From a virus, in the IMG/VR virus record IMGVR_UViG_3300005613_000384, positions 1-25,228 of that record: a stretch of DNA of 25,228 nt. One strand, written 5' to 3'. A program made the translations under genes and the position numbers. This document shows positions 1 through 7,867 of the stretch, piece by piece; position 1 is the stretch's first letter; each line of letters opens with the position of its first letter. The notes below the pieces were generated by a model. It was not told the DNA's origin. It ran no database searches and worked only from the letters and a program-made list of their open reading frames with translations.

Positions 1-192
1 ATAATATTCTAAATCTTTTTGAGTTGAGGTTTTTTTAGCGTCTTCAGTACCAGACCATCTAAAAAGACCAGCCGACTTGATATAAGCTCTATTTATAGCC
101 TTTTTAACAGTTGCTAGAGGATATAATGGCGAATTATCATTTACGTTTAGTCCTGACTGAACCGCTAGTATTAAATCTTCAAATGTGTTCAT
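1..192 (-). CDS. Partial virion protein, possible head-tail adaptor (5' end only)
   Basis: The reading frame starts at an ATG at 192 and stays open to the left edge, giving 64 residues beginning MNTFEDLILAVQSG. The sequence then reads as a helical segment (PLATVKKAINRAYIKSAGLF) and a polar RWSGTEDAKKTSTQ stretch. A helical N-terminus, the phrase VKKAINRAY and an aromatic/Trp segment resemble the N-termini of phage neck or adaptor proteins of the gp6-like type, but the evidence is thin because most of the gene lies outside the window. A 39-bp gap with a conserved motif (215-229) precedes it, and AGGA lies just before the ATG, so it probably begins a new transcription unit. The first 17 nt around the start are shared with the gene starting at 4405. 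Confidence 0.6.
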   Translation of the reverse strand, partial: MNTFEDLILAVQSGLNVNDNSPLYPLATVKKAINRAYIKSAGLFRWSGTEDAKKTSTQKDLEYY

Positions 193-214
193 ATCCTAAG
201 AATAAATCCCTTAA

Positions 215-229
215 CTATTTTAAGGCAAG
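215..229 (-). promoter_or_regulatory. Conserved intergenic motif, copy 1
   Basis: The minus strand reads CTTGCCTTAAAATAG. It ends 22 nt before the ATG at 192, and the first base of the motif is 37 nt upstream of that ATG. Copies with the consensus CTTGCCTTWAWATA lie at 20263-20277 (also exactly 37 nt from an ATG) and 22179-22193. TTGCCT could serve as a -35 element, but no good -10 follows in this copy. It may be a promoter or a phage-specific regulatory site. Confidence 0.4.
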
Positions 230-231
230 CA

Positions 232-414
232 TTATTGTTTCTTTTCTTCTAATTCAAACTTAATAACCATGCCATGTTTTTCTAGAATATTTAAAGCCAA
301 TTTAACTTCATCTGGCAAGATTCTATAGACTGGAAATTCCAGTTTATATTTAATGTGCAGGTTATTTTGTTTACAAATATTATCTATTTGTTTTTTAGCT
401 TCTTTTTCTTCCAT
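232..414 (-). CDS. Small hypothetical protein, 60 aa
   Basis: This short, charged, mostly helical protein begins MEEKEAKKQIDNICKQNN and ends FELEEKKQ, with a central YKLEFPVYRILPDEV segment. An AAGGA Shine-Dalgarno sits directly before the ATG, and the gene starts 9 nt after the stop of the tail protein upstream, so it is probably co-transcribed with the tail/fibre genes. There is no signal peptide or membrane segment. I do not recognise a family. Its position at the end of the receptor-binding block would suit a small tail chaperone or accessory protein, but that rests on position alone. Confidence 0.6.
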   Translation of the reverse strand: MEEKEAKKQIDNICKQNNLHIKYKLEFPVYRILPDEVKLALNILEKHGMVIKFELEEKKQ

Positions 415-423
415 AAGTCCTTT

Positions 424-1326
424 CTAGACTAATTGATCTATAAATATGTAATAATAAATTTTATCTCCGCTAACTAAACCGTCTATATATAGATTAGTAC
501 CATCTACATAAAAGCCAGTAGTCCCAAAGCTAGGATACTTTTTCCATACGGATAAACCATTTTCTTTAATAAACATCATAACAAAAGGCTTATATCCCAA
601 GTTATGAGCAATAGTTTTAGTAGTTCCGGTTATATCAACTTCGCCTTCCATATAGACTTTTAATTGATCTCTTCTCGAGGTATAAAACAGTTCTTCTTCT
701 GTAGCCTCTAAAACATTGATTCCAGGCTTAGATATTTTAATTCCATAATCTAAAGCGTCTGGTAAAGAAGGGGCTGTAACAGATTTTGGAGTTGGTTTAA
801 AGTTAGGCTCTGCTGATTGCCTATAAACTAAATAAGAACTAGACGTACTAGCTGAGGCATAAACATCAGTACTAGATCCATTATTCTCGAATAAAAATCC
901 CATAGCGTTGCCACTAGACCAACCACCCCTAGTAACTATTTCATTAAAGATACTTGTTACATTAAAACTAGTGCTTCCTGGATATTGAGGACCTCCACCA
1001 CCTTGATTTATATCTAGCCTATTACTTGTATGAGTTCTACCAAAAGGATTAGAACTAAAACTACCAGTATTATCTTCATCAATTCCATATACATAAAATT
1101 TCCAGTCACCGCTATTTTCATTATTAGAACCACCGTAAACATATTTAATTTCAGCCCAATTTACTGACCCACTAACTGCAATACTAGTAAATCTTAGTCC
1201 ACCCTTAACTCTGCTACCACTTACCCACATACCATTACCGACCGCACAAGGACCACTGCTAGAATATCCGAGAGATGTATGTTCATAACAAGCTTGGGTT
1301 ACAGATTTTACAATTTCATTTGCCAT
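424..1326 (-). CDS. Tail/fibre protein with beta-sandwich N-domain and C-terminal receptor-type module
   Basis: The protein has 300 aa. Residues about 1-170 look like a DNRLRE/carbohydrate-binding-type beta-sandwich known from phage tail proteins: LRFTSIAVSG, then WKFYVYGIDEDN, SSNPFGRTHTSN, FNVTSIFNEIVTRGGWSSGN and FLFENNGSS, each typical of that fold. A linker near 170-190 (FKPTPKSVTAPSLPDA) leads to residues 191-300, a module beginning DYGIKISKPGINVLEATEEE and containing IAHNLGYKPFVMMF. This module occurs twice more in the neighbouring 312-aa protein. The ATG follows the upstream stop after one base (TAATATG), with no strong Shine-Dalgarno, suggesting translational coupling. It is probably a receptor-binding or distal tail protein. 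Confidence 0.7.
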   Translation of the reverse strand: MANEIVKSVTQACYEHTSLGYSSSGPCAVGNGMWVSGSRVKGGLRFTSIAVSGSVNWAEIKYVYGGSNNENSGDWKFYVYGIDEDNTGSFSSNPFGRTHTSNRLDINQGGGGPQYPGSTSFNVTSIFNEIVTRGGWSSGNAMGFLFENNGSSTDVYASASTSSSYLVYRQSAEPNFKPTPKSVTAPSLPDALDYGIKISKPGINVLEATEEELFYTSRRDQLKVYMEGEVDITGTTKTIAHNLGYKPFVMMFIKENGLSVWKKYPSFGTTGFYVDGTNLYIDGLVSGDKIYYYIFIDQLV

Positions 1327-1327
1327 A

Positions 1328-2266
1328 TTAACTTGCTGTCGCTGTTAAATCTTCAGCGAACATAATACATTTTATATTAATAGTCTTTGCAGAAAAAGAA
1401 TGAGCATCTTGAGAAGACGTCCAGTAGCTTTTTCTAGTGAATAAAACCCGGACTCTTTCATCATCAGCCCAGGCTGAAACTTCTTCTTGACCAGAAAGTG
1501 TAGTTGAGCTGGCATCATAAAGCCTAAGATAAGGAATTTGATACCAATTAGAAGTTCCAAAGTCGGTATAAACAAAGAAGTAAGGTACATATCCCAAGTT
1601 ATGATTAAAATCAACATAGGTCGCTTCTTCTACTTCTGTATCATGTTGACTAGCCCACATAATAGGTAAGGTTAAAGAAGATGAAACTAAGTGATTAGGA
1701 TAGTATTGCACTGCTTTATATTTACTTGAGTAAGCCATATCATACTCATTAGCGGTTAAGACATTTTTACCAGTTTTAGATACTTTAAAACCATAATCAT
1801 CAGTAAGAGAAATATTAGATTTATTTTCGAAAGCTTGTGATTGATCTACAAAAATCATATACCTAAAATAATAGGTTGTGTTTGGTTGATTGCCACCATC
1901 TAAAGGAGAACCAATAGCCGGGAAGTTTTTAATTACAATGTTATCTTCATTTGCTTCTACTCGAGAACAAATATTAAAATCAGTTGGGGCATAGCTGTTA
2001 TAAGCACCGTCATACATATAAGCATTTGAGTAAGTTGTAGCTGATAAGAAAGTATATTGAGCGGTTACTTTTCTCCAGACTACTACCATAGGGGCATAGT
2101 CTAGATCGTGAGGGATAGTTACAGAACCTTGAGAGGAAGCATTAGTAGTAAACTGGGCATCACCCCACTTATAGAGTTTCAAAGAGGGATATTTACTTGT
2201 AAATTTAAGCTCTTTGTCTGTATCTGTAATGATATTATCACCAACTTTAATTCCATAGTTTGCCAT
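1328..2266 (-). CDS. Tail/fibre protein with two copies of a YGIK...HNLGY module
   Basis: I place the start at the ATG at 2266 (MANYGIKVGDN), which has GGGGGA seven bases upstream, rather than at the in-frame TTG at 2293, which lies inside the preceding gene. The result is 312 aa. Residues about 3-151 and 160-312 are two diverged copies of one module. Each opens with YG(I/F)KV, then a D/NxL..TxxEx..(F/Y)(T/S)SKY stretch, then an (I/F)xH(D/N)L(D/G)Y(A/V)P signature, and ends in a (R/K)xxMF(V/A)(D/E) strand. A third copy ends the downstream neighbour (424-1326). The gene starts one base after the upstream stop. Repeated beta-rich modules at the distal end of a tail cluster suggest host-surface binding; the actual ligand is unknown. 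Confidence 0.7.
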   Translation of the reverse strand: MANYGIKVGDNIITDTDKELKFTSKYPSLKLYKWGDAQFTTNASSQGSVTIPHDLDYAPMVVVWRKVTAQYTFLSATTYSNAYMYDGAYNSYAPTDFNICSRVEANEDNIVIKNFPAIGSPLDGGNQPNTTYYFRYMIFVDQSQAFENKSNISLTDDYGFKVSKTGKNVLTANEYDMAYSSKYKAVQYYPNHLVSSSLTLPIMWASQHDTEVEEATYVDFNHNLGYVPYFFVYTDFGTSNWYQIPYLRLYDASSTTLSGQEEVSAWADDERVRVLFTRKSYWTSSQDAHSFSAKTINIKCIMFAEDLTATAS

Positions 2267-2267
2267 T

Positions 2268-2783
2268 TTAGAATCCCCCGGCTTGATATCCAAGTATTAT
2301 TCTAGGAATACCATCATCATCATAAACAACAATTCTTTTAGCATCGCCATCAATAACCACGTTATTATCACCGACTGCTACAATTCCTGAGACGATAGCT
2401 CCTGTTTGGATAGTACCTTTAAAAGTAGCATCACCAGTTTCACCATCTAGAGTAAAAGTAGTAGTCCCGGCACTATTTCTAGCAACAATTCCGGCTGGTG
2501 ATATCTTTACATCGCCAGATATTCCATTTTCATATTGTCCAATTTGCAAAGCTCCTGATTGAGTAAATTCAAACTCTCCTAGAATCTTTTTAGATTTAGT
2601 ATTTAAAGAACTAGAAATAAGTTCATGAGCAACTTTTCTATATGGGAAGGCTTGGCTCTCTGTTTCTTCGTTGCTATAAGTATCATTAGAAGTAGATTGT
2701 CTAGTAGCATAATCTATAACCGATTCATCTTCCGGAAAAGAAGTTTCTTCAATGGTTTCGTTGTAATAAACTTGATCTGTCAT
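2268..2783 (-). CDS. Fibre-like tail protein, 171 aa
   Basis: The N-terminal 60 residues are acidic and Ser/Thr-rich and probably disordered. Residues 65-150 carry the short beta-repeat style of phage tail fibres and tip proteins: GDVKISPAGIVARNSAGTTT, FTLDGETGDATFKGTIQTGA and then IVSG. The C-terminus RIVVYDDDGIPRIILGYQ is a common ending in tail-associated proteins. There is no enzymatic motif. It begins two bases after the stop of the 539-aa protein and ends one base before the next ATG, so it belongs to one tail operon. It most likely forms a trimeric fibre segment or a connector between the propeller-like protein and the receptor-binding modules. Confidence 0.65.
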   Translation of the reverse strand: MTDQVYYNETIEETSFPEDESVIDYATRQSTSNDTYSNEETESQAFPYRKVAHELISSSLNTKSKKILGEFEFTQSGALQIGQYENGISGDVKISPAGIVARNSAGTTTFTLDGETGDATFKGTIQTGAIVSGIVAVGDNNVVIDGDAKRIVVYDDDGIPRIILGYQAGGF

Positions 2784-2785
2784 AT

Positions 2786-4405
2786 TTATTCAAAGAATGT
2801 CCTTATTCTATGTACTTCTGGGCTACTATTACCGACTGGATTTAACACTACTTTAGGCTCGAATATATCTCCATCAACTCCAAGCAAAAAGACCGCTTTT
2901 TGAGTATCTGCTATGCTGTGGGTTGCTGTACCATCTGTAGTATAAGCTTGAACAAAATCTCCATCTTTATTTACCCTATACCAAAACTCTAAAGAAGCTC
3001 CATCTGGCAAAGGATCAAAGTATAACTCTGTCATTTTCCAGTTAGTTATCATTGTTGGTTTTTCTAGAGGTGATTTAAAATCTAAGCCTTCATAAGTTGC
3101 AGTAGCTTTAGTAGTTGAGCTAGTAGCTTTAACCCCAAAGTCTGTACCATCTTGATAAGAAGCTAGAACAGTTCCATTAATATTGATAACTGCACCAATT
3201 TCATCTACATCCATTTCATAATCAAGATTTAGAACGAATGGTTTGTTTTTAGCTTTTCTACCGTAAGAGTAAACTCCATTTTTACCAGAATCAGCTCCAT
3301 AAACTCCAAATAAAGCTAAGTTACCGACTGATTGTTTATCAATCCAGCTAGAAGCTCCTTCTTCCCAGAGGAAAAAGTCTACTGATTTAATAGTGTTTGT
3401 AACTCCTCCTGGGTTTACTTTACCGCCTCCAGGGAATTTAGTAACAGGCTGAGAATCTAGCATATCTGCAAAGAATATCTCTCCGTCACTTCCTACTTGA
3501 GCTAAAGGTACTTCTGTATCAATAGCACCATTTACGCCTCTAGTTGGTTGTGAAGCTTTGACAGTTCCAATAACTGCTCTACCATCTCTTTCAACAATAG
3601 TTTTAGAAATGTTTCCAGGAATAAGATCTGTAGCCTCTGGGGTAAATGACTGGTCATAACCTACATAAGCAATAAGTTCTTTATTACAAATAGTTAAAGC
3701 ACCGCCTGCTTGAGTCATTGTGTGCCAGTCTGATTGAGTTAAATTGCCGACTGTTTCAACATCATTCCAATCATCTAATCCTGGCAAAGGTTTTTTCTTT
3801 ATTAAAGTTCCTGTAGCAAAGAATAGATAAGTATCGGTTGAAGAGTACCACTCTGAAGCTCCGACAATTCCTCCATCTGGATCTTTATATACCCTCGCCC
3901 AGAATCCATCGGAATCTCTTCTATAAACAGATCCGGTGTTACCAAAGCCATATGTATAACCATCATTAGCTTCGACAAAGAACAGTATAAGGTCGTCAAA
4001 TACTGTACTTAAACCGGACGAGGGGCTAGGTGATGGACTAGTCGAACTTGAAGGACTAGTAGAGGCACTAGGGCTAGCTGAAGCACTTTCACTTGAGGAA
4101 GGGCTATCTGAAGTTCCTGTTGATGGACTTGGTGAAGATGATACTGAAGAGCTAGGACTAGCAGAAGAGCTAGGGCTAGCAGTAGCACTGGGGCTTGATG
4201 AAGGTGAAGTAGAAGAAGAAGGAGAAACTGAGGCTGATGGCGAAGAACTACTATTTAAACCCTCATCAACCATAGCTTGTAAAGAGCTTAAAGAATCTAC
4301 TCTTTTTCTTACATCTAAGTTAGTTCCAAATTTAAAAGATCCGGTTATACCTTTATCTTCATAATCGCTTAGACCTGTAAATGATTTAATTTCAAATGTG
4401 TTCAT
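2786..4405 (-). CDS. Probable beta-propeller-like tail protein with internal Ser/Pro segment
   Basis: The protein has 539 aa and an AAAGGC Shine-Dalgarno. Residues 1-50 form a conserved-looking opening (GLSDYEDKGITGSFKFGTNL, then DVRKRVDSL). Residues 52-132 are almost pure Ser/Pro/Ala/Thr. Residues 133-539 show repeated four-strand-like blades with aromatic GxxY/W motifs (YTYGFGNTGSVYRRD, WYSSTDTYLFFATG, NLALFGVYGAD), ending VHRIRTFFE. This architecture resembles propeller-type tail or stabiliser proteins of phages, but I cannot assign a named family. The Ser/Pro block sits inside the protein, between the N-terminal anchor and the propeller, unlike the C-terminal stalks of its neighbours. It may be an inserted flexible, possibly glycosylated, loop. 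Confidence 0.65.
   Translation of the reverse strand: MNTFEIKSFTGLSDYEDKGITGSFKFGTNLDVRKRVDSLSSLQAMVDEGLNSSSSPSASVSPSSSTSPSSSPSATASPSSSASPSSSVSSSPSPSTGTSDSPSSSESASASPSASTSPSSSTSPSPSPSSGLSTVFDDLILFFVEANDGYTYGFGNTGSVYRRDSDGFWARVYKDPDGGIVGASEWYSSTDTYLFFATGTLIKKKPLPGLDDWNDVETVGNLTQSDWHTMTQAGGALTICNKELIAYVGYDQSFTPEATDLIPGNISKTIVERDGRAVIGTVKASQPTRGVNGAIDTEVPLAQVGSDGEIFFADMLDSQPVTKFPGGGKVNPGGVTNTIKSVDFFLWEEGASSWIDKQSVGNLALFGVYGADSGKNGVYSYGRKAKNKPFVLNLDYEMDVDEIGAVININGTVLASYQDGTDFGVKATSSTTKATATYEGLDFKSPLEKPTMITNWKMTELYFDPLPDGASLEFWYRVNKDGDFVQAYTTDGTATHSIADTQKAVFLLGVDGDIFEPKVVLNPVGNSSPEVHRIRTFFE
4010..4252 (-). repeat. Ser/Pro low-complexity segment (internal)
   Basis: The segment encodes residues 52-132 of the 539-aa protein as irregular SPSxS units with Ala, Thr, Glu and Gly interspersed. 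Serine codons are mixed (AGT, AGC, TCT, TCA), so the DNA is not a perfect tandem repeat and the bias acts at protein level. It is the shortest of three such blocks in the window. Confidence 0.85.
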
Positions 4406-4412
4406 ATTGCCT

Positions 4413-7400
4413 TTATATATCCCAGTTCTTGTATTTGTCTATATAAGCACTGTTAGTAGTATCTTCGTATTTATCATTATAAGTGTTGCCAACATCTTCG
4501 TATTTATCAGCGTAAATAGCTGGTGATGGTGATGCTGAAGGACTAGAAGATTCACTAGCACTTTCACTAGAGGAAGGTGAGAGGGATTCACTTGCTGATG
4601 GAGAGCTAGAAGGTGACTGTGAAGCACTTTCTGAGCTTGATGGTGAGCTACTTGGTGATTGTGAAGCCGATGGTGAACTACTTGGAGTAGCTGAAGGACT
4701 AGCACTTTCTGATGCTGAAATAGATCTAGAAGGACTAGCACTTTCTGTAGCACTTGGAGAAGGACTTTCACTAGCAGATATTGAACTAGAAGGACTAGCA
4801 CTAATACTTGAACTAGGTGAAGGGCTTATAGAGCTACTAGGTGATTGTGAACTAGAAGGAGAAGCACTTGGAGTAGCACTTGGACTAGCAGAAGTAGAAG
4901 CTGATTCGCTTGAACTAGGACTAGCACTTGGTGATTGTGAAGCTGAAGGACTAGCTGAAATACTACTCGATGGAGAAATACTTGAGCTAGGACTTTGTGA
5001 GGCTGATTCACTAGACGATGGGCTAGGACTACCACTTAATGATGGAGAGTTACTAGGTGAAGAAGATATTGAACTACTTGGCGATTGTGAGCTACTTGGT
5101 GATAAAGAAGGTGACAAAGATATAGACAAACTCTCACTTGAAGATGGTGAAGGAGAGGCAGAAATAGAGCTTGAAGGCGATAAGGATATAGATCTACTCT
5201 CACTACTACTTGGCGAAGGTGATATAGAACTTGATTCACTAACTGATGGTGATCTACTCTCACTTGATGATGGCGATAAAGATATAGAGCTAGAAGGTGA
5301 AGGGCTAGCAGAAATAGAGCTAGATGGAGAAAGAGAAATAGAGCTAGATTCACTTGAGGAAGGGCTAGCAGAAATAGAACTACTAGGCGATTGGCTAGAA
5401 GAAGGACTAAGTGATTCACTAGCACTAGGGCTTAAAGAAGGGCTAGCGGAAGGAGAAAGAGAAGGGGATGGAGAACCCACCGTCCAAAACGTACTAGGGC
5501 TATCTTGGTTGTTGTATTCTGTGGATATCCAGTCTCCTGTTCTAACCACATTTAATACTCTAACTTCATCTAAAATACCATCAAAACCTTCTGCTGTATT
5601 ATTGCTATTTAACCCTATAAAAAAATCTTTATTACTATCCCCTATAGATCCACTAGCTGTAACTTCATCAACAGAGCCATCAATATAAATTCTTAGTTTA
5701 GTTGCAGTTACATCATAAACACCACAAAAATGATACCAATTATTATTTGATACTGTTGTGCTTGACTCAACTACATTGTTTGTAGTTAATCCTTCACAAT
5801 AAAATCTAGGAGTTGTCCCAGAATTATGAGCTAAATAATAACCGCCACCAGTACTTCTTTTACTTAAAGCATAACCAGAAGCCCAACTGCCAGCAGTATT
5901 TGTTGGTTTTTCCCAGGCTTGAATAGTTAAATTACTAGATATTTCTAAATTAGGGCAAGAAGCATCTGCAATAGAAGCATAAGAAGTTCCAGCAACAAAC
6001 GATTTTCCACCATCTATCTTTCCAGTAGCATCACCTGGAGTACCAGTAGCAGTAGTATCATATCCATTAGGACTAGAATCATTAAAATTACCACTTAAAT
6101 GATAAACACCCTCATAATCACTCCACACATTCTGACTTCCATAAGTATCACCTGCTTCATAAGGTAAAGCACTAGCATTTCCATACCAGATAAATAAACT
6201 TGTAGCACTGTTATAACTTAGAGTAGGTACTTTAGCCCAAATCTCACATTCTTCTGCACTAGTATCTAAGCTAACTATTTCAAAAGGTACTTCTGTTGTA
6301 CCTGCTGAGTCGGTGGTTATGCGAAGATCATGCCCACCCTGAGCAATAGCTCTAACTTCTTGACTTGTTAAAACACGATCAAAAACTGCAAAATCATCAA
6401 CTATAGCATCCATATAAGAAGCACTACCATTATAATTTCTTCCAATAGCAAAACCATTACCACTAACACTACTACCAGTTGCAGTAGTTAAAGTACCAGT
6501 ATAAACACTAGATCCATTAACAAAAATCTCAACACTATTACCATTAACTGTATAAGCAACATGAGTCCACGTTGACGTTGTAAAACTATAACTAGTTGTT
6601 TCTAATTCTGTATTAGAACCATCATAAACTTGTATCCTTAATGTCCCAGAATTATTCTGTAATTCAAATTCTCTTTCTGAATCATCTTTAAAATGAACAA
6701 TATTTTGTGTACTAGTATTATTATAAAAATTAACCCAACCTGAAAAACTATGGACACCAGATGTTGATGTATCAACTAAACCAGAGGTGCTAGAAAGATA
6801 TTTATTAGTATTAGAGCTTCCAAAATCTGCTCCATAATCAAACTTACCACTTGATGTATTAGATACTGAATTATTGTTTGTTAGTGTATAACTACCAGCA
6901 CTATCTGTGGTTAAAGAACCATTACTAAATCTATAATAAGAAACTAAATTAGGATCATCTATAAAATTATTATTTATCTCTATAGGTGCAACTCCACTAT
7001 AAACCGTACTACTCAAGTTATCATCTTTAATTAGAACAGGAAAATCAGTTAGGTTAGATGAGCCAGATACTTTGCTTGAGTCTGAGGCAATTTCTTGAGA
7101 GCCTGTCCAATCGGTAGAATTAGCACTTGTCCAGGGTACATCTGTACTAAAACTTGGAGATCCAGAAGCAGTTAAATCATTGTTACCAGATTCAGAAGTA
7201 TAATCATTATTAAATTTCCATTCATCAACTAAGTTATTAGAACCAACTGTTAAGTTAAACTTAGCCATATTATCTTCAATTTCAGATTGAGTTCTAATAT
7301 CTGACCAGATTCTAACGTGATTTAATTTACCATCAAAAAAGTTAGTTGGAGATCCAGAAACACTTCTTGAGCCAATATAAAAAGGAGCTGTACTATTATA

Positions 7401-7820
7401 AATAGATGTTACTCCAGATCCAACATCTGTCTGAGAGCTAGCAACGGAGCTTCCATTAATATAAAAAGTAGCAGAAGTAGCAGAAGCATCTAACGTAACA
7501 GCAACGTGAGTCCACACTCCAACATAAGAAGTTAAAGCATCATCTGTATAATGGTCAGTATAATTAGTTAAAGTTCCGTCTTTATATTGTATAAAACCAA
7601 GTGTACTATCTGATTTAATCCAAAAAACATAGCTTCTTTGATCTCCATTATTTTCAAACTTTGCAACAATAGTATTAATAGCCCCTATAGATTCAGGTTT
7701 TATCCATGCTTCAATAGTAATATCTCCTGTAATATCTAAACCAGTTTGAGAGGCATCAGTAATACCAGCATATTGAGAGCTAGAAGATTCTAAATCTAAT
7801 GAATATTGATTAAATGCCAT
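4413..7820 (-). CDS. Large LamG/DUF2341 virion adhesin with C-terminal Ser/Pro stalk
   Basis: The protein has 1135 aa and AAGGA before the ATG. Residues 3-215 are a first LamG/ConA-like lectin domain (ITIEAWIKPES, WTHVAVTLD, ATFYINGS, DGKLNHVRIW). Residues 245-278 look like the first part of a DUF2341 domain (VSGSSNLTDFPVLIKDDNLS). Residues 285-495 are a second LamG. Residues 496-565 resume DUF2341 (GHDLRITTDSAGTTEVPFEI, then LFIWYGNAS). Residues 568-760 are a third LamG. Residues 783-1100 are a Ser/Pro stalk, and residues 1101-1135 carry three YxDKY(E/K) units. There is no signal peptide. It is likely a virion surface protein binding glycans. It directly follows the fused glycosyltransferase gene and has its own candidate promoter. 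Assignment to tail or head fibre is open. Confidence 0.8.
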   Translation of the reverse strand: MAFNQYSLDLESSSSQYAGITDASQTGLDITGDITIEAWIKPESIGAINTIVAKFENNGDQRSYVFWIKSDSTLGFIQYKDGTLTNYTDHYTDDALTSYVGVWTHVAVTLDASATSATFYINGSSVASSQTDVGSGVTSIYNSTAPFYIGSRSVSGSPTNFFDGKLNHVRIWSDIRTQSEIEDNMAKFNLTVGSNNLVDEWKFNNDYTSESGNNDLTASGSPSFSTDVPWTSANSTDWTGSQEIASDSSKVSGSSNLTDFPVLIKDDNLSSTVYSGVAPIEINNNFIDDPNLVSYYRFSNGSLTTDSAGSYTLTNNNSVSNTSSGKFDYGADFGSSNTNKYLSSTSGLVDTSTSGVHSFSGWVNFYNNTSTQNIVHFKDDSEREFELQNNSGTLRIQVYDGSNTELETTSYSFTTSTWTHVAYTVNGNSVEIFVNGSSVYTGTLTTATGSSVSGNGFAIGRNYNGSASYMDAIVDDFAVFDRVLTSQEVRAIAQGGHDLRITTDSAGTTEVPFEIVSLDTSAEECEIWAKVPTLSYNSATSLFIWYGNASALPYEAGDTYGSQNVWSDYEGVYHLSGNFNDSSPNGYDTTATGTPGDATGKIDGGKSFVAGTSYASIADASCPNLEISSNLTIQAWEKPTNTAGSWASGYALSKRSTGGGYYLAHNSGTTPRFYCEGLTTNNVVESSTTVSNNNWYHFCGVYDVTATKLRIYIDGSVDEVTASGSIGDSNKDFFIGLNSNNTAEGFDGILDEVRVLNVVRTGDWISTEYNNQDSPSTFWTVGSPSPSLSPSASPSLSPSASESLSPSSSQSPSSSISASPSSSESSSISLSPSSSISASPSPSSSISLSPSSSESRSPSVSESSSISPSPSSSESRSISLSPSSSISASPSPSSSESLSISLSPSLSPSSSQSPSSSISSSPSNSPSLSGSPSPSSSESASQSPSSSISPSSSISASPSASQSPSASPSSSESASTSASPSATPSASPSSSQSPSSSISPSPSSSISASPSSSISASESPSPSATESASPSRSISASESASPSATPSSSPSASQSPSSSPSSSESASQSPSSSPSASESLSPSSSESASESSSPSASPSPAIYADKYEDVGNTYNDKYEDTTNSAYIDKYKNWDI
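4521..5474 (-). repeat. Ser/Pro low-complexity stalk, 318 residues
   Basis: The segment encodes residues 783-1100 of the LamG protein, dominated by SPSxS and SSSxSxSPS units with Ser the majority residue and Pro, Ala, Glu, Gln, Ile and Leu in between. At DNA level it is rich in CTAG and (A/G)CTAG(A/G) words, because Pro-Ser and Ala-Ser are often written CCT-AGT and GCT-AGT. Long open frames overlapping this block in other registers are by-products of the bias. Confidence 0.9.
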
Positions 7821-7838
7821 TAGTCCTTACTATAAATA

Positions 7839-7866
7839 ATTATATATCTTAAGGATAAGCTCTAAA
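7839..7866 (-). promoter_or_regulatory. Candidate promoter for the LamG gene
   Basis: On the minus strand TTTAGA (7861-7866), a 16-nt spacer and a perfect TATAAT (7839-7844) lie in the 47-bp gap upstream of the ATG at 7820. The predicted start leaves a leader of about 12 nt that includes AAGGA. The AT-rich context makes chance matches likely, so this is tentative. Confidence 0.4.
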
Positions 7867-7867
7867 A

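Noticed and set aside
4439-5425. Three open frames of 120, 69 and 129 codons, Leu/Val/His-rich, on the minus strand
   Set aside because: They are out-of-register readings of the Ser/Pro stalk coding region; their composition mirrors that bias and they lack ribosome-binding sites.
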